A DNA stretch of 64,000 nucleotides from contig NZ_CP108070.1 in assembly GCF_036178845.1 (NCBI RefSeq), forward strand, positions 10,788,001 to 10,852,000, written 5' to 3'. The DNA comes from Streptomyces sp. NBC_00271 (GTDB lineage: Bacteria > Actinomycetota > Actinomycetes > Streptomycetales > Streptomycetaceae). The notes under the pieces are model-generated. The model was not told where the DNA came from, ran no database searches, and saw nothing but the letters and a program-made list of their open reading frames with translations. How positions within the stretch are numbered: position 1 is the stretch's first letter; each line of letters begins with the position of its first letter. Of this stretch, positions 1 to 9,735 are shown one piece after another. The position numbers and the translations under genes are program-made.

Positions 1-7
1 ACACCGT

Positions 8-41
8 CCCGCCTCCGACATTCGGAAGGCGGGGCCTTCTT
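8..41 (+). terminator. Intrinsic terminator of a gene left of the window
   Basis: Positions 8-18 pair with 22-33 around a CATT loop, with one bulged base, and the stem is followed by a T-rich tail (37-44). The tail orientation suits a plus-strand transcript entering from the left. It could also stop the minus-strand YbaK gene, whose stop codon is at 44-46. Confidence 0.6.
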
Positions 42-43
42 GT

Positions 44-541
44 TCAGTCCGAGCCCGGACCGGCGATGCGCTCGACACGCGGCTCGGCGAGCCTGGCGTA
101 GTCCGCCCCGGACATGGCCAGTGAACGATCAAGGCGGGCGGCGTTGAAGTAGAGGCACGGCCGCGCGACGACGTCCGGATCGGCGACGAGTTCGAGTGCG
201 GGGTCGAAGCTGAAGGGCAGAACGGTGCCGGGGACGGCCTGGGCCAGTCGCTCCGCCGTGGCCGCGTCGCAGAATCCGACGTAGCGGGCCGAGAACAGCG
301 TGCGGATGGCGGCGAGGTCCACACGCCGGTCCCCGGGGACGACCGCGAGCACGTGGCGAGTGACCCGCCGGTCGATCTTGACCATCAGGACGAGGCACTT
401 CGCGGCCTCGGACACCGGGTGCCCGCGCAGTGCGCTGACCGTCTCGGTGGTGCCTTCCGGTTCGTGGTCGATGAGTTCGTACGCGGTCGCGGTGCTGTCG
501 AGCAGGCTGATCAGACGCTCGTAGGTGCCGTTGTCCGGCAA
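44..541 (-). CDS. YbaK/EbsC-family aminoacyl-tRNA deacylase
   Basis: This 165-residue protein matches the YbaK/EbsC/ProX fold, whose members hydrolyse mischarged tRNAs (for example Cys-tRNA-Pro) in the cytoplasm. Family marks are an N-terminal YELIDHEPEGTT stretch, then SEAAKCLVLMVK carrying the conserved lysine, and a C-terminal RPCLYFNAARLD segment. Length is normal for a stand-alone member. The chosen start is TTG at 541, because a GAGGAG ribosome site lies five bases upstream and similarity begins immediately after it. The start lies 31 bases inside the end of the upstream transporter gene, so the two are probably translationally coupled. The substrate tRNA cannot be read from sequence. 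Confidence 0.8.
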   Translation of the reverse strand: MPDNGTYERLISLLDSTATAYELIDHEPEGTTETVSALRGHPVSEAAKCLVLMVKIDRRVTRHVLAVVPGDRRVDLAAIRTLFSARYVGFCDAATAERLAQAVPGTVLPFSFDPALELVADPDVVARPCLYFNAARLDRSLAMSGADYARLAEPRVERIAGPGSD

Positions 542-1461
542 GGGGACTCCTCGATAGGGGTGGTGCGGTGGGTGCGTTCGATGTGCTGTCCCCAGTACGT
601 TCCGGTGACCATCAGCGCAGCGCCGAGGGCGGCGAGGACGGTGAACCCTTCGCCGCCGAGGCAGACGCCGACCACGACCGCCCAGACCGGTTCGGTGCCC
701 AGCAGCAGACTGGCCCGGCTGGCAGAGCTCTTCTGCACCGCCCAGGTCTGGGCGAGGAAGGCGAACACGCTGCAGAACAGGGCGAGATACACGAGCTGGC
801 CCCAGACCGCGGCATCGACCCGAGTCAGCGTCGGCAGGGCGCTCGCGGCGGGCACGACGAACAGCGCCGAGCCGACACCCGTCTGGACGGCCGTGAGCTG
901 CAACGGCCGCACGACGCGGCCCTTCGTCAGCCGCCCCACGAGCGCGACATGCGCCGCGCGCACCACCGCGGCGGCGAGCATCAGCAGGTCGCCGATCCCG
1001 GGAGTGTGGAAGCCGCTGCCGGACATGAGCAGGGCGACGGCCACCAGACACACACCTGTGGCGGCGAAGAAGCGCGGAGGCAGCCGTCCGTTGTCCGTCG
1101 TGCGGTCCAGCAGCGGGGTGAGCACGATGGTGAGGCTGATGATCAGTCCGGCGTTGGCCGCGCTGGTGTGCGCGACACCGTACGTCTCCAGAACCAGGAC
1201 AGCGGCCTGAGTGATGCCCAGCACAGTCCCGAGACGTACTTCGTCCCGCGTACAGCGCTCCTTCCGGCGGCGGGCGGCGACGAGGGCGAAGCAGGCGATC
1301 GCGGAGATCGCGTATCGCGCGAACAGCACCACCAGGACCGGCAGGGCATGGGTGGCCGTCTTCGCGGCCAGGTAGCTGGAGCCCCAGACGATGGCGACAA
1401 GGAGAAGCACTGCGTCAGTGCGGCGGGTGTGGAACACGCCCCTACGCTGCACTGCTTCCAC
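511..1461 (-). CDS. EamA-family (DMT superfamily) exporter
   Basis: The protein has about ten hydrophobic segments arranged as two EamA repeats. The first begins with LLLVAIVWGSSYLAAK and the second with LLMLAAAVVRAAHVALVGRL. Such proteins sit in the cytoplasmic membrane and usually export amino acids or other small metabolites; the substrate here is unknown. The start is uncertain: in-frame GTG codons at 1461, 1452 and 1437 are all possible, and 1452 has the better GGGTGGA-like site upstream. The gene is divergent from a LysR regulator starting at 1519, a very common regulator/exporter pairing. Its 3' end overlaps the YbaK-like gene by 31 bases. Confidence 0.82.
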   Translation of the reverse strand: MEAVQRRGVFHTRRTDAVLLLVAIVWGSSYLAAKTATHALPVLVVLFARYAISAIACFALVAARRRKERCTRDEVRLGTVLGITQAAVLVLETYGVAHTSAANAGLIISLTIVLTPLLDRTTDNGRLPPRFFAATGVCLVAVALLMSGSGFHTPGIGDLLMLAAAVVRAAHVALVGRLTKGRVVRPLQLTAVQTGVGSALFVVPAASALPTLTRVDAAVWGQLVYLALFCSVFAFLAQTWAVQKSSASRASLLLGTEPVWAVVVGVCLGGEGFTVLAALGAALMVTGTYWGQHIERTHRTTPIEESPCRTTAPTSV

Positions 1462-1482
1462 CCTGAAGCCAAGAACGATGTT

Positions 1483-1499
1483 CTTCAGCGAACCTGAAG
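1483..1499. promoter_or_regulatory. Candidate LysR operator
   Basis: A 17-bp palindrome, CTTCAG-N5-CTGAAG, sits between the divergent exporter and LysR genes. LysR proteins often bind interrupted dyads of this size between themselves and their target. A looser repeat, AACCTG (1491-1496) and CAGGTT (1515-1520), overlaps it. Assignment is by position and symmetry only. Confidence 0.4.
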
Positions 1500-1518
1500 C
1501 ATCACTACACTGAGCAGG

Positions 1519-2439
1519 TTGAATGAGCGGCAGTTGCAGATCTTGCGGGAGCTCGGCGAGTCGGGAAGCGTCACCGCCACCGCCGAGGCGCTTTTGATGA
1601 CGCCCTCGGCCATCTCCCAGCAGTTGCGGCTGCTGCAACGCTCGATCCCGGTCCCTCTCACCGAACGTGACGGCCGACGGCTGGTGCTCACCGATGCCGG
1701 GCAAGCCCTGGCCCGTGCCGCGATCGAGGTGGAGACCGCGATGGCCACGGCACGGCACGCGATCGACGAGTTCGTCGACCAGGCGGATGCGGGCGTGTCG
1801 GTGGCGGCCTTCCACAGCGCGGCCTCCGCGTTCTTCCCGCTCCTGCTGCTCGGCCAGGCAGGACCTGGACGCCCGCGGCTCTCGCTCGCCGACGAGGACG
1901 TCGCGCAGGACCACTTCCCCGGACTGACCCGGGACTACGACCTCGTACTCGCCCACCGTCTCGACCAAGCGCCGCCGTGGCCGGCCACGGTCACCGCCGA
2001 CACGTTGCTGCGTGAACCGCTGGACGTCGCCCTGCCGGCCGGCCACCCCCTGACCGCCAAACGACGTCTGACCCCGCGCGACGTCGCGGACCAACCCTGG
2101 ATCACCGTTCACGACGGATTCCCGCTGATGGCCACCATCGACGCCATCGCGAGCGCCGCGAACCGACGGCTCGACATCGTCCATCGCATCAACGAATTCT
2201 CGGTCGTCGCCGAGGCCGTCGCCGCCGGAGGGGGCCTGGCCCTCATGCCCCGCTGGACCACGCGCCCACACCCCGCACTCGTCCTCAGACCTCTCAGCGG
2301 CGTGCACACCCGGCGCCACATCGACGTGCTCCACCGCCCCGAACGCGCCGCACGAAGAGCCGTACGCACGGTGCTCACCGAACTCCACCGGGCAGCGACG
2401 ACGATCCAGCGGCGGGACGGCAGCGGGGTTCTGGCGTGA
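1519..2439 (+). CDS. LysR-family transcriptional regulator
   Basis: The 306-residue protein starts with a winged helix-turn-helix (NERQLQILRELGESGSVTA, then SAISQQLRLLQ) followed by a LysR substrate-binding domain. That domain contains the usual LDVALPAGHPLT and AVAAGGGLALMPRW motifs. The start is TTG at 1519; only a weak AGCAGG precedes it, so translation may be leaderless or nearly so. It probably controls the divergent EamA exporter in response to a small effector. Length and domain order are normal for the family. Confidence 0.85.
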   Translation: MNERQLQILRELGESGSVTATAEALLMTPSAISQQLRLLQRSIPVPLTERDGRRLVLTDAGQALARAAIEVETAMATARHAIDEFVDQADAGVSVAAFHSAASAFFPLLLLGQAGPGRPRLSLADEDVAQDHFPGLTRDYDLVLAHRLDQAPPWPATVTADTLLREPLDVALPAGHPLTAKRRLTPRDVADQPWITVHDGFPLMATIDAIASAANRRLDIVHRINEFSVVAEAVAAGGGLALMPRWTTRPHPALVLRPLSGVHTRRHIDVLHRPERAARRAVRTVLTELHRAATTIQRRDGSGVLA

Positions 2440-2649
2440 ACGCCGTCGTGCGCGTCGAGGCAGGTGACCGGACCGGTCAGGATTCGAGAAGCGCCGGCCA
2501 GTGAGCCGCGGCTACCGTGACGGCCATGGGCATCGCGATTTACGCCCCGACACAGGAAGACCTGACGTTACCCTCGGGGCTGGTCGGATCCAGCCAGGCG
2601 ACGCCGACGGAGTCCGCGAAGGCGGCCCCACTCGACAGATGGAGACACG

Positions 2650-5040
<2,391 letters not shown>

Positions 5041-5071
5041 CACAGGCCCTCGCTCGACGGCGCTCTTGACG

Positions 5072-5353
5072 TCAGCCCCTGATCAGGCAGAAGGGATGCC
5101 CGGCCGGATCAGCGAAGACCCGCCATCTGTCGCCACGCGGTTGGTACTCCGGTTTGGTCGCGCCCCACTGCAGCAGCAGGGCCTCCGCCTCGTCGAGGTC
5201 ATCGACCGCGAAGTCGAGGTGGCTCTGCTGGGGCGCGGCCTGGTCCGGCCAACGCGGAGCCTGATAGTCGTCGATGCGTTGAAAACCGATCGCAAGCCCG
5301 TCCTCGCGGGTGACACCGGCGCGGGGGCATGGCAACTCCCTGAAACCCCTCAT
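5072..5353 (-). pseudogene. VOC (glyoxalase/bleomycin-resistance) protein, N-terminally truncated
   Basis: The frame encodes 93 residues that match the C-terminal three quarters of a VOC domain. It holds HLDFAVDDLDEAEAL and GDRWRVFADPAGHPFCL, including the metal-ligand histidine of the second beta-alpha-beta unit. Family members have about 120 residues, and the first beta-alpha unit (the usual CADPxxLAxFW region) is absent upstream in all frames. An ATG at 5353 could still start a short product, so this is either a 5'-truncated relic or a very short variant. The preceding 300 bases contain no recognisable gene. Confidence 0.55.
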
Positions 5354-5660
5354 GCGGTGAGTCCGAACTCGTCCGGCGTCACACCGTAGGGATCAACTCC
5401 CCACTCCGCGACCGGATTTACGTGAACGCCGAGCCGCGGTCGAGGGGGACAGCCTGCGATGGGCAGCGGTCCATGGCACGACGCTACGGGCCACCCCTGA
5501 CGGCCCGCCTCGACCACCTCTTCGACAGCACGCATTTCGGTGCCGCCGGTCGCGCTCGGCCTCGCACCCGTGGGTGGCCTGCATGAGTCCGCGGGGCGGC
5601 GGCACTACCGTGGTCGGCGTAAGGGTGTAGTCACATGACGGCCGACCCCCGGGTGGCGCG
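5354..5660. other. 307 bp without a recognisable gene
   Basis: Short open frames occur on the minus strand, but none carries a recognisable motif or a convincing ribosome site. The missing N-terminal part of the neighbouring VOC gene is not found here. Promoter elements for the membrane protein that starts at 5661 would have to lie in this interval; none is obvious. Confidence 0.5.
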
Positions 5661-6296
5661 ATGTGTTGGAGTGCGACGGCCGACCTGGCCGCCGGTGTCG
5701 GGATCGGCGCGGTCGGGGTGGCCTGTGTGGCGCGGGTGCGGCGGGTTCGTGATCTGCCGCTGGCCGCGCTGCCGTTGATCCTCGGGGCGCATCAGATCGT
5801 GGAGTCCGTGGTGTGGGACTCCGGCGGGGGTACGGGCCCGGCGACCGTCGCCTGGGCCGTCATCGCGCTGCCGCTGCTCGCGGTGTGGGCCCCGGCCGGA
5901 GTGATGTGCGCGGCGCCCCCGCGCGCCCGGCGCGGGCTGACGGTCCCCCTGGCGATCGGCCTCGCAACCGCCGCCGCACTCGCGTACGCCCTCGTGACCC
6001 GTCCCGTGCGAGCGGAGGTCCGCGGCCACACCCTCGGCTACTTCGTGCATCTGAACCATCCCGAACTGCTCGTCGCCGGCTATCTCCTGGCCACCGTCGG
6101 CTCCCTCCTGCTCTCCGGTGACCGTGGGCTGCTGCTGCTCGGGGTGCTGATGGGCGCGGGCGCGCTGATCTGCTGGGTGCTGTGGGAGCTGGAGTTCGTG
6201 TCGACCTGGTGCGCGTTCGCGGCGGTGGGTTCGGTGGCGCTGTTCGGCTGGGTGCGGCGCCGCCCGGCCGTCGGCGTCGTTCAACCGATCGGTTGA
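5661..6296 (+). CDS. DUF6629-like integral membrane protein
   Basis: A 211-residue polytopic membrane protein with about six to seven hydrophobic helices. The opening MCWSATADLAAGVGIGAVG and the HQIVESVVWD and HLNHPE motifs resemble actinobacterial DUF6629 proteins, a family of unknown function. The start at 5661 is preceded by GGGTGG. The very short N-terminus before the first helix and the conserved MCWSA opening support this start. No partner gene is evident. The assignment rests on remembered family sequences, not a search. Confidence 0.65.
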   Translation: MCWSATADLAAGVGIGAVGVACVARVRRVRDLPLAALPLILGAHQIVESVVWDSGGGTGPATVAWAVIALPLLAVWAPAGVMCAAPPRARRGLTVPLAIGLATAAALAYALVTRPVRAEVRGHTLGYFVHLNHPELLVAGYLLATVGSLLLSGDRGLLLLGVLMGAGALICWVLWELEFVSTWCAFAAVGSVALFGWVRRRPAVGVVQPIG

Positions 6297-6435
6297 ACGC
6301 GGGTTCCACCGCCCGCGCGTCCTCTGCTACGTACGGATGACGCGCGGCCTCACGTCACGGCGCCGGAATCGCCACTGACCATGGCGCCGCGTTCAACCCG
6401 CCGAGGTCCTCACCCCCTTCAGAGAGGCCCACAGA

Positions 6436-7095
6436 GTGTCCAGTTTCCTCAGCAGACGACGTGTACTTGCCACCGGAGCCGGTGCCGCGGCCCTCGGCCT
6501 CGGAGCGTTCGGCGCCGCGGCCGGCCCCGCCGCTGCCTCGTCCACCGGGTCCCCGGCCCTGCTCCTCCAGCGGGTGAAGTCCTGGAGCGTCTGCAGTTGT
6601 ACGACGTCGGGGACCAGGGTGTCGGTGGCGAACTGGTTGTCGACGCGGACGTCGTGGTACTTGCTGTAGTCCACGATGAGCTTCAGGTCGATGTCGGGGA
6701 AGCGTTTGAGGAAGGCGGCCTTGGTGCCGTCCTGCTGGGTCGGGGTGTCTCCGCCGGCGTAGATGACGAGTTTGCCGCCGTCCGCCAGGGCGGCCCGGTA
6801 CAGCTCGTCGAGCGTCCTGGTCTCCTCGGCCCCGCCGGTCCGCCGACGGCTTCAAGGACAGGCACGGCGCCTGGGTCGCCATCGGCGCGATCGGCTTCAG
6901 CTTCTTGTACGACATCGCCGCGGCCGACGCGGACGCCCCGAAGTCCCCGCTCGACCTGATCGACCCGAAGCGGAAGGGCAAGATCGCCTCGTCGTACCCC
7001 CACGACGCCGCGGTCCTCTACCTCTACAGCCTGTACGCGCAGAAGTACGGCTGGGACTGGGTGGCCGCGCTCGCCCGGCGGGACGTGTGGAACAC
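6436..7095 (+). pseudogene. Tat-exported substrate-binding protein gene with an internal inversion (plus-strand parts)
   Basis: A GTG at 6436 opens a clear Tat signal (SFLSRRRVLATGAGAAALG, then PAAASSTGSPA). The mature protein should follow, but about 270 bases from roughly 6570 to 6839 are present in the opposite orientation. Plus-strand coding resumes near 6842 with GAWVAIGAIGFSFLYDI, then PKSPLDLIDPKRKGKIASS and YSLYAQKYGWDWVAALA, typical of a periplasmic-type extracellular solute-binding protein. Similarity stops near 7080, where response-regulator sequence begins. The C-terminal half of the binding protein is missing, so the gene cannot make a functional product. Confidence 0.75.
6570..6839 (-). 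pseudogene. Inverted segment of the same substrate-binding protein gene
   Basis: Read on the minus strand this segment encodes GAEETRTLDELYRAALADGG, then KLVIYAGGDTP, AAFLKRFPDIDLKLIVDYS, YHDVRVDNQFATDTL and VVQLQTLQDFTRW. That is the N-terminal mature part of an iron-type or family-1 extracellular solute-binding protein. It fits between the Tat signal to its left and the FLYDIAAADADAPKS part to its right only if it is flipped. The short shared sequence ACCGG occurs next to both junctions. A few residues after FTRW are missing, so the inversion was accompanied by a small deletion. Confidence 0.75.
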
Positions 7096-7109
7096 GACGG
7101 CCGGGCAGC

Positions 7110-7471
7110 GGCGAGGAAGCGGTCCGTCTGGGGGCCCGGTTGACCCCGGACCTCGTGCTGATGGATCTGCGGTTCGCCGGACCGGGTCAGGGGATCGACG
7201 GCGTCGAGGCGGCCCGTCGGCTCGGCGCCCGGGCGCCCGGTGTGGCGGTGGTGATGCGGTCAACCCGGAGCAGGACTTGAGCCATCGCGAGATCGAGGTC
7301 GTCCGGCTGCTCGCCGAGGGGCGCAGCAACCGGGCCATCGCCGAGGCGCTGTACCTCAGCGAGGCCACGGTCAAGACCCACCTCGTGCGCGTCCATCGCA
7401 AAATCAGAGTCGACAACCGGGCGGCGGCCGTCTCGGCGGCCGTGCGCAGGGGACTGCTCGAACTCACCTGA
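7110..7471 (+). pseudogene. LuxR-type response regulator remnants
   Basis: Two pieces of a NarL/FixJ-type regulator are fused here in different frames. From 7110 the third frame reads PDLVLMDLRFAGPG and GIDGVEAARRLG, the phosphoacceptor part of a receiver domain, ending near 7258. From about 7267 another frame reads LSHREIEVVRLLAEGRSNRA and EATVKTHLVRVHRKI, a complete LuxR helix-turn-helix ending at 7471. The receiver N-terminus and the 60-70 residues linking receiver and HTH are missing. Only the HTH could be made, from an unrelated upstream start. Confidence 0.7.
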
Positions 7472-7560
7472 CACACAAGGCGTTTGAGGCGGCCGAGGCA
7501 TCCTCTCCGCACCCGCGCGGGCCGTCACGGGCGGGCGCGGAGAGGGATGGCGCCGTAGGG

Positions 7561-9627
7561 CTAGGAGCCGGCCCCGGCGGTCACGTCAGACACCGTCCAC
7601 CGTTGGTTGGAGCCGGAGTTCGGCGTCCAGATCGTGACGGCGGATCCGTCGGCGGTGGCTTGGCCGCCCACCTCCAGGAGCCTTCCGGTGGCGGCGTTGA
7701 CGAGGGTCCAGGTGCCGTCACCGGTCGTCGACATGATCCACTGTGTGGCCGTGTCACGAGGGCCGGTGTCCGCCTCCAAGACGGGGGCGCCGTCGCGCAC
7801 GGCCAGCCGCTTGTCCTCCACCGGGTTGGTGAACACGTACCGCTGACGGTTGCCGGTCTGGCCGCTGATCTGGCGCAGCTGCCATCGCTGGCCGGTGACC
7901 GTGGCCGCGTCCGTGCTCGCCGTCTTGATGACGAGCTTGCCGCCGTCGTCCGCGACGGTGAGCGCCTTGCCGCTCTGGACGCCGGTCAGGGAGTAGGTGT
8001 GGCCCTTCTTCAGCAGAGCGGCGTCCTTGGCCACGCCCGACACGCCCTTGACGACGAAGGAGGTCACGGACTGGGCGGGCACGGTGAAGGTGGCTCGGCG
8101 GTCGGTGACCGGGATGGGGGTCTGGCGTGCCAGCTTGCCGTCGGCGCTGGTCACCACGGGAGTCACCGTCGCGCCCCGCGCGATGTGGCCGAACTTGGAC
8201 AGGTCGATGGTGACCGTACGCGCGCTGGTGGTGCTGTTGACGTGGACGACGGTCGCCCCGTTGCCGCTCTTGGAGACCGCGGCCGCGCTGGACGTGTCGT
8301 CGGTCTTGATCAGCCGGTCGCCCGGCTTGATGTAGTGGGTGAAGTTCCGAGCGGTGTCGAACTTCGTGTTCGTGTGGATGGGGCAGGTCGCGAGGGTGTC
8401 CGCGGAGGTGCAGCTGAACGGGAGCTGGATGCTGCCCCAGTTGCCGCCCTTGGCGGACTCACCGCCGGGCTTCATGTTGTCGTAGTCCTCGACCGGCTGC
8501 CAGAACACCCAGGCCTTGGGCTCGAGTTCGCGCAGGTCGTCGACCATCTGCTGGGCCAGGCCCAGGCCCGGCCGCATGTCCGTGAAGCTCTGGCCGTCGC
8601 CCCAGTCGCCCTCGACCTCGCTCATCCACAGCGGCTTGTCCGCCGCCTTGGCCAGGTCGCGCACGCTGGTACGGCCGCCGGTGCCGTAGGTGTGGACGTT
8701 CAACTGGCCGACGAGGTCCCGGACGTCCTGGGGGTAGGAGTTCCAGTTCTGCGTGAAGATGCTGGGGTTGGTCTCGTCCATCGCGGAGATCTTCGTGCCG
8801 GTCTTCGCCTTCTCGAGGGCGGGGGCCAGCGCGCGGATGACCTGCTGCTGGAGCTCGGGGCCGATGTGCGCCCCCTCCTGGCGGCCGCCGACCGGCTGCC
8901 CGTCCGCGCCCAGGCGCGTACCCCAGTAGTTCGTGTTCGGCTCGTTGAACGGGTCGAGGGTGTCGACCTTGATGCCGTGTGCCTTCTCCAGCCGCTTGGT
9001 CGCGCCCGCCAGATAGGCGGCGAAGTCGTCGACGGAGTCGGCCTTGAGCTGGTCGGCGGAGGAGTTGAAGCCGCCGGAGACATAGCCGCTGTTGGTCATG
9101 AACCAGGGCGGCGAGTTGCTGAACGTCTCCCAGTGGGTGATGTCCTTCTTGATCCGGTCCACCCACCAGCGCTGGGTGGCGTCGGCGTTCGGGTTCCAGT
9201 CGGCCGCGTCGTCGGCGCTCCACCAGTCGGTGTCCGTACGGGTGGTGCCGTCCGGGGCCTTCCACCAGCCCTCGACCGCTCCGCCGGCCCGCAGGTAGTT
9301 CTTGACGTCGGGGGCGTTGCCGCCGCCGATGTTGTAGCGGGCGATGTTCAGATTGAGGCCGTCGTCGCCGAACAGGAGCTTGGCGAGCTTCTCGCGGATC
9401 GGCGCCGGGTAGTCGCCGGTGGCGTTGGCGAACCAGACCAGGCTGGTGCCCCAGCCCTCGAAGCTCTGCTCCTTGTACGAGGGATCCGGCCGGACGGTCA
9501 CGGACGCGGCCGCCGTCGGCGCGGTCTCCGCGCTTGTCGGCGGGGCGGTGACCAGGGCTGCCCCGGTGGCCAGTGCGGTGCCTGCGATGGTTCCCAGAAG
9601 CCGTCTTGTGCGGGTACGGCGTGCCAA
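7561..9627 (-). CDS. GH30 endo-beta-1,6-galactanase-like enzyme with ricin-type lectin domain
   Basis: A 688-residue secreted enzyme. Residues 1-33 are a signal peptide, and about 40-510 match glycoside hydrolase family 30, with acid/base Glu229 in DPFNEPN and nucleophile Glu337 in WMSEVEGD. Residues about 540-680 form a beta-trefoil lectin with ALTVADDGG and NQRWTV. It resembles the subfamily whose actinobacterial members cut beta-1,6-galactan chains of arabinogalactan proteins outside the cell. The start is TTG at 9627 with GGGAG upstream. It lies downstream of the GH42 gene and transporter on the same strand. Exact linkage specificity is inferred, since other GH30 members are xylanases or glucanases. 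Confidence 0.78.
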   Translation of the reverse strand: MARRTRTRRLLGTIAGTALATGAALVTAPPTSAETAPTAAASVTVRPDPSYKEQSFEGWGTSLVWFANATGDYPAPIREKLAKLLFGDDGLNLNIARYNIGGGNAPDVKNYLRAGGAVEGWWKAPDGTTRTDTDWWSADDAADWNPNADATQRWWVDRIKKDITHWETFSNSPPWFMTNSGYVSGGFNSSADQLKADSVDDFAAYLAGATKRLEKAHGIKVDTLDPFNEPNTNYWGTRLGADGQPVGGRQEGAHIGPELQQQVIRALAPALEKAKTGTKISAMDETNPSIFTQNWNSYPQDVRDLVGQLNVHTYGTGGRTSVRDLAKAADKPLWMSEVEGDWGDGQSFTDMRPGLGLAQQMVDDLRELEPKAWVFWQPVEDYDNMKPGGESAKGGNWGSIQLPFSCTSADTLATCPIHTNTKFDTARNFTHYIKPGDRLIKTDDTSSAAAVSKSGNGATVVHVNSTTSARTVTIDLSKFGHIARGATVTPVVTSADGKLARQTPIPVTDRRATFTVPAQSVTSFVVKGVSGVAKDAALLKKGHTYSLTGVQSGKALTVADDGGKLVIKTASTDAATVTGQRWQLRQISGQTGNRQRYVFTNPVEDKRLAVRDGAPVLEADTGPRDTATQWIMSTTGDGTWTLVNAATGRLLEVGGQATADGSAVTIWTPNSGSNQRWTVSDVTAGAGS

Positions 9628-9664
9628 CGTGTGCTCCCAACTCGTGTGTGGTCGCTGCGATGGA

Positions 9665-9694
9665 CCGGCGTGCCCCCGCCCGGGGGCACGCCGG
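9665..9694 (-). terminator. Strong hairpin downstream of the GH42 gene
   Basis: A perfect 14-bp stem (9665-9678 with 9681-9694) with a two-base centre lies between the GH42 stop (9736) and the GH30 start (9627). A second inverted repeat, CTCGAAC (9701-9707) and GTTCGAG (9724-9730), precedes it. They should limit read-through into the GH30 gene or protect the 3' end of the GH42 transcript, suggesting GH30 may have its own promoter. Confidence 0.6.
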
Positions 9695-9735
9695 CTAACC
9701 CTCGAACGGGGGCCGTGCTCGCTGTTCGAGGGCTG

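Noticed and set aside
511..2388. A 625-codon minus-strand frame extending the DMT exporter upstream into the LysR region
   Set aside because: The extension is antisense to the LysR gene, lacks transmembrane pattern and family similarity, and a reasonable start exists at 1437-1461.
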